Assembly: GCF_000189635.1 (NCBI RefSeq)
Contig: NW_002476251.1
Coordinates: 1 to 64,000 of the forward strand
Direction: 5' to 3'
Origin: Tetrahymena thermophila SB210
Lineage: Eukaryota; Ciliophora; Oligohymenophorea; Hymenostomatida; Tetrahymenidae
Length of the DNA stretch: 64,000 nucleotides
Shown here one piece after another: positions 62,873 to 64,000 of the stretch. Under the pieces are notes generated by a model. The model made no database searches and had not been told where the DNA came from. It saw only the letters and a list, made by a program, of their open reading frames with translations. Within the stretch, counting starts at the first letter, position 1; each line of letters opens with the position of its first letter. The translations under genes were made by a program, and so were the position numbers.

Positions 62873-63848
62873 GTGAATTAATGTGAAAGTAAATAAGTAT
62901 TGTTAAATCTATCTAAATATTATTTATAAATTAAGGCAGTTTTTATTTATTAAAAATTTAAGAGTCGTAATATTTACTTATGTAAATTAATAAATATAGA
63001 AATGAGTGAGTGATCCTTTGTTTAATTGATTTTAAATTCTTTATTAATATATTTTTGCATTTTATAAACCATAATCAATCAAATCTCTATTAATTACTCA
63101 ATTTAAACTCAATGATAAAAATATTAACTCCTATTTATTTATTTTTACGTTTTATATTATTACTTTAAGTTTTATAAAAAAAGATTTTAAAAAAGTTATT
63201 TAAATAAATTTTTAAAAAGTATGATGAATTAATTAATAATTGAATGCGCTTTTCTAATTATTTAACAAGCAAAGTTTTTCATAAAAAAGATAAATTTTAT
63301 TCAATAATTATATTAAATAAAATTTATAGTTATTTTTATATTTGCATATATGTAAAAATTATCTTTTAAGCTGCTTTTGTTATGGATAAAAAGGTATTTA
63401 ATAAATAAGCAACAAAATAAAATAATAGATAATAAGTAATTATAATTTATCTAAGTGAACGCATAAGAACATAAATATTTAATAAGTTTATGAATAGTTA
63501 ATTACTAATTGCTATAGAATTTGAATATTAGTTTAGAATTATAATTATTATGAATTAGTTATAGATAGATAGTTTTTATTCAATTAAGTTATTTATATCA
63601 ATATATCATGGAGCAATTTAATCTTTACATTTTCAAATTTATTTTATTTAATAATATCTGATGTATTTATTATATTTAATTTATTTATTTAGGTTTTATT
63701 TATTTTATAACATTTACTAAACAACTAAACAATATTTTAGAAAAGTAAACTTCGTTTTAAATGAATATATTTGACTATCTGATTTATTCATCCATTCGTT
63801 TATTGATTGTTCATTAATAATAAATTAAAAACTTAGCTAAAAAATTAA
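62873..63848. other. Intergenic, AT-rich
   Basis: Between two minus-strand genes. No gene, repeat array or hairpin is seen. Confidence 0.5.
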
Positions 63849-64000
63849 TCATTTCCTATGTTTGCTTTGAATACGACTTGATAACTAACTTCTATCTTCG
63901 TTATTATTCTAATGCTAGCCTTGTTTTTCATAATCCTCAGAGTTAATTTCATAAGAGTTAATTTGTGATCCATATAAAATACGTTTGTTCAAAATAGCTT
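63849..64000 (-). CDS. 3' end of a gene cut by the window edge
   Basis: On the minus strand an open frame enters from the right edge and reads AILNKRILYGSQINSYEINS then EDYEKQGQHQNNNEDRSQ, ending SKHRK before TGA at 63849-63851. The sequence has the Gln/Asn-rich, hydrophilic look of C-terminal tails in this genome. About 50 codons are visible, too few to name the protein. Confidence 0.55.

Overview
The window is one end of a ciliate macronuclear chromosome, most likely Tetrahymena or a close relative. It opens with C4A2 telomere repeats and is extremely AT-rich. In every gene that can be recognised, TAA and TAG are read through as glutamine and only TGA ends the frame. Introns are AT-rich, about 50-410 nt, with GTAA/GTAT donors. 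For this reason the genes appear much longer here than a standard-code ORF search would show. I placed about 22 protein genes, one gene cut by the right edge, one decayed tandem gene copy, and a few weak ORFs. I saw no tRNA, rRNA, CRISPR array or mobile element.

Layout. 1-17 telomere. 1.4-9.3 kb: three minus-strand genes (an F-x-P-x-I-N repeat protein, a leucine-rich-repeat protein, and the tRNA-thiolation protein CTU2/NCS2). 10.3-18.3 kb: three plus-strand genes (small membrane protein, long EF-hand-like protein, atypical Rab). 19.9-22.6 kb: minus-strand ciliate membrane protein with a Q-rich tail. 24.8-27.7 kb: canonical Rab (+) and TPR protein (-). 29.5-35.2 kb: class 3 lipase, unknown protein with a decayed downstream copy, and CCDC25-like protein, all plus. 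35.6-39.3 kb: a membrane protein (-) and a coiled-coil protein (+). 40.8-55.5 kb: five minus-strand genes (GON4L-like Myb/SANT protein, UNC93-like transporter, adenylate kinase, RING-finger protein, TMEM185-like membrane protein). 56.6-60.0 kb: METTL5-like rRNA methyltransferase and a coiled-coil protein (+). 60.6-64.0 kb: a long coiled-coil protein and a truncated gene (-).

The genes look like independent single-gene units separated by 0.3-3.5 kb of very AT-rich DNA; there are no operons and no obvious pathway cluster. Two genes share an RNA-modification theme (CTU2 for tRNA wobble thiolation, METTL5 for 18S rRNA m6A), and two are Rab GTPases 6.5 kb apart, one of which lacks both the usual catalytic glutamine and the prenylation cysteines. 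The most unusual items are that Rab, the ten-copy F-x-P-x-I-N protein at the chromosome end, the cysteine-rich insert in CTU2, and the decayed tandem copy near 34 kb. Exon joins were made by eye; for eight spliced or single-exon genes the summed exon length is an exact multiple of three, which supports them, while several other 5' ends are marked as uncertain.
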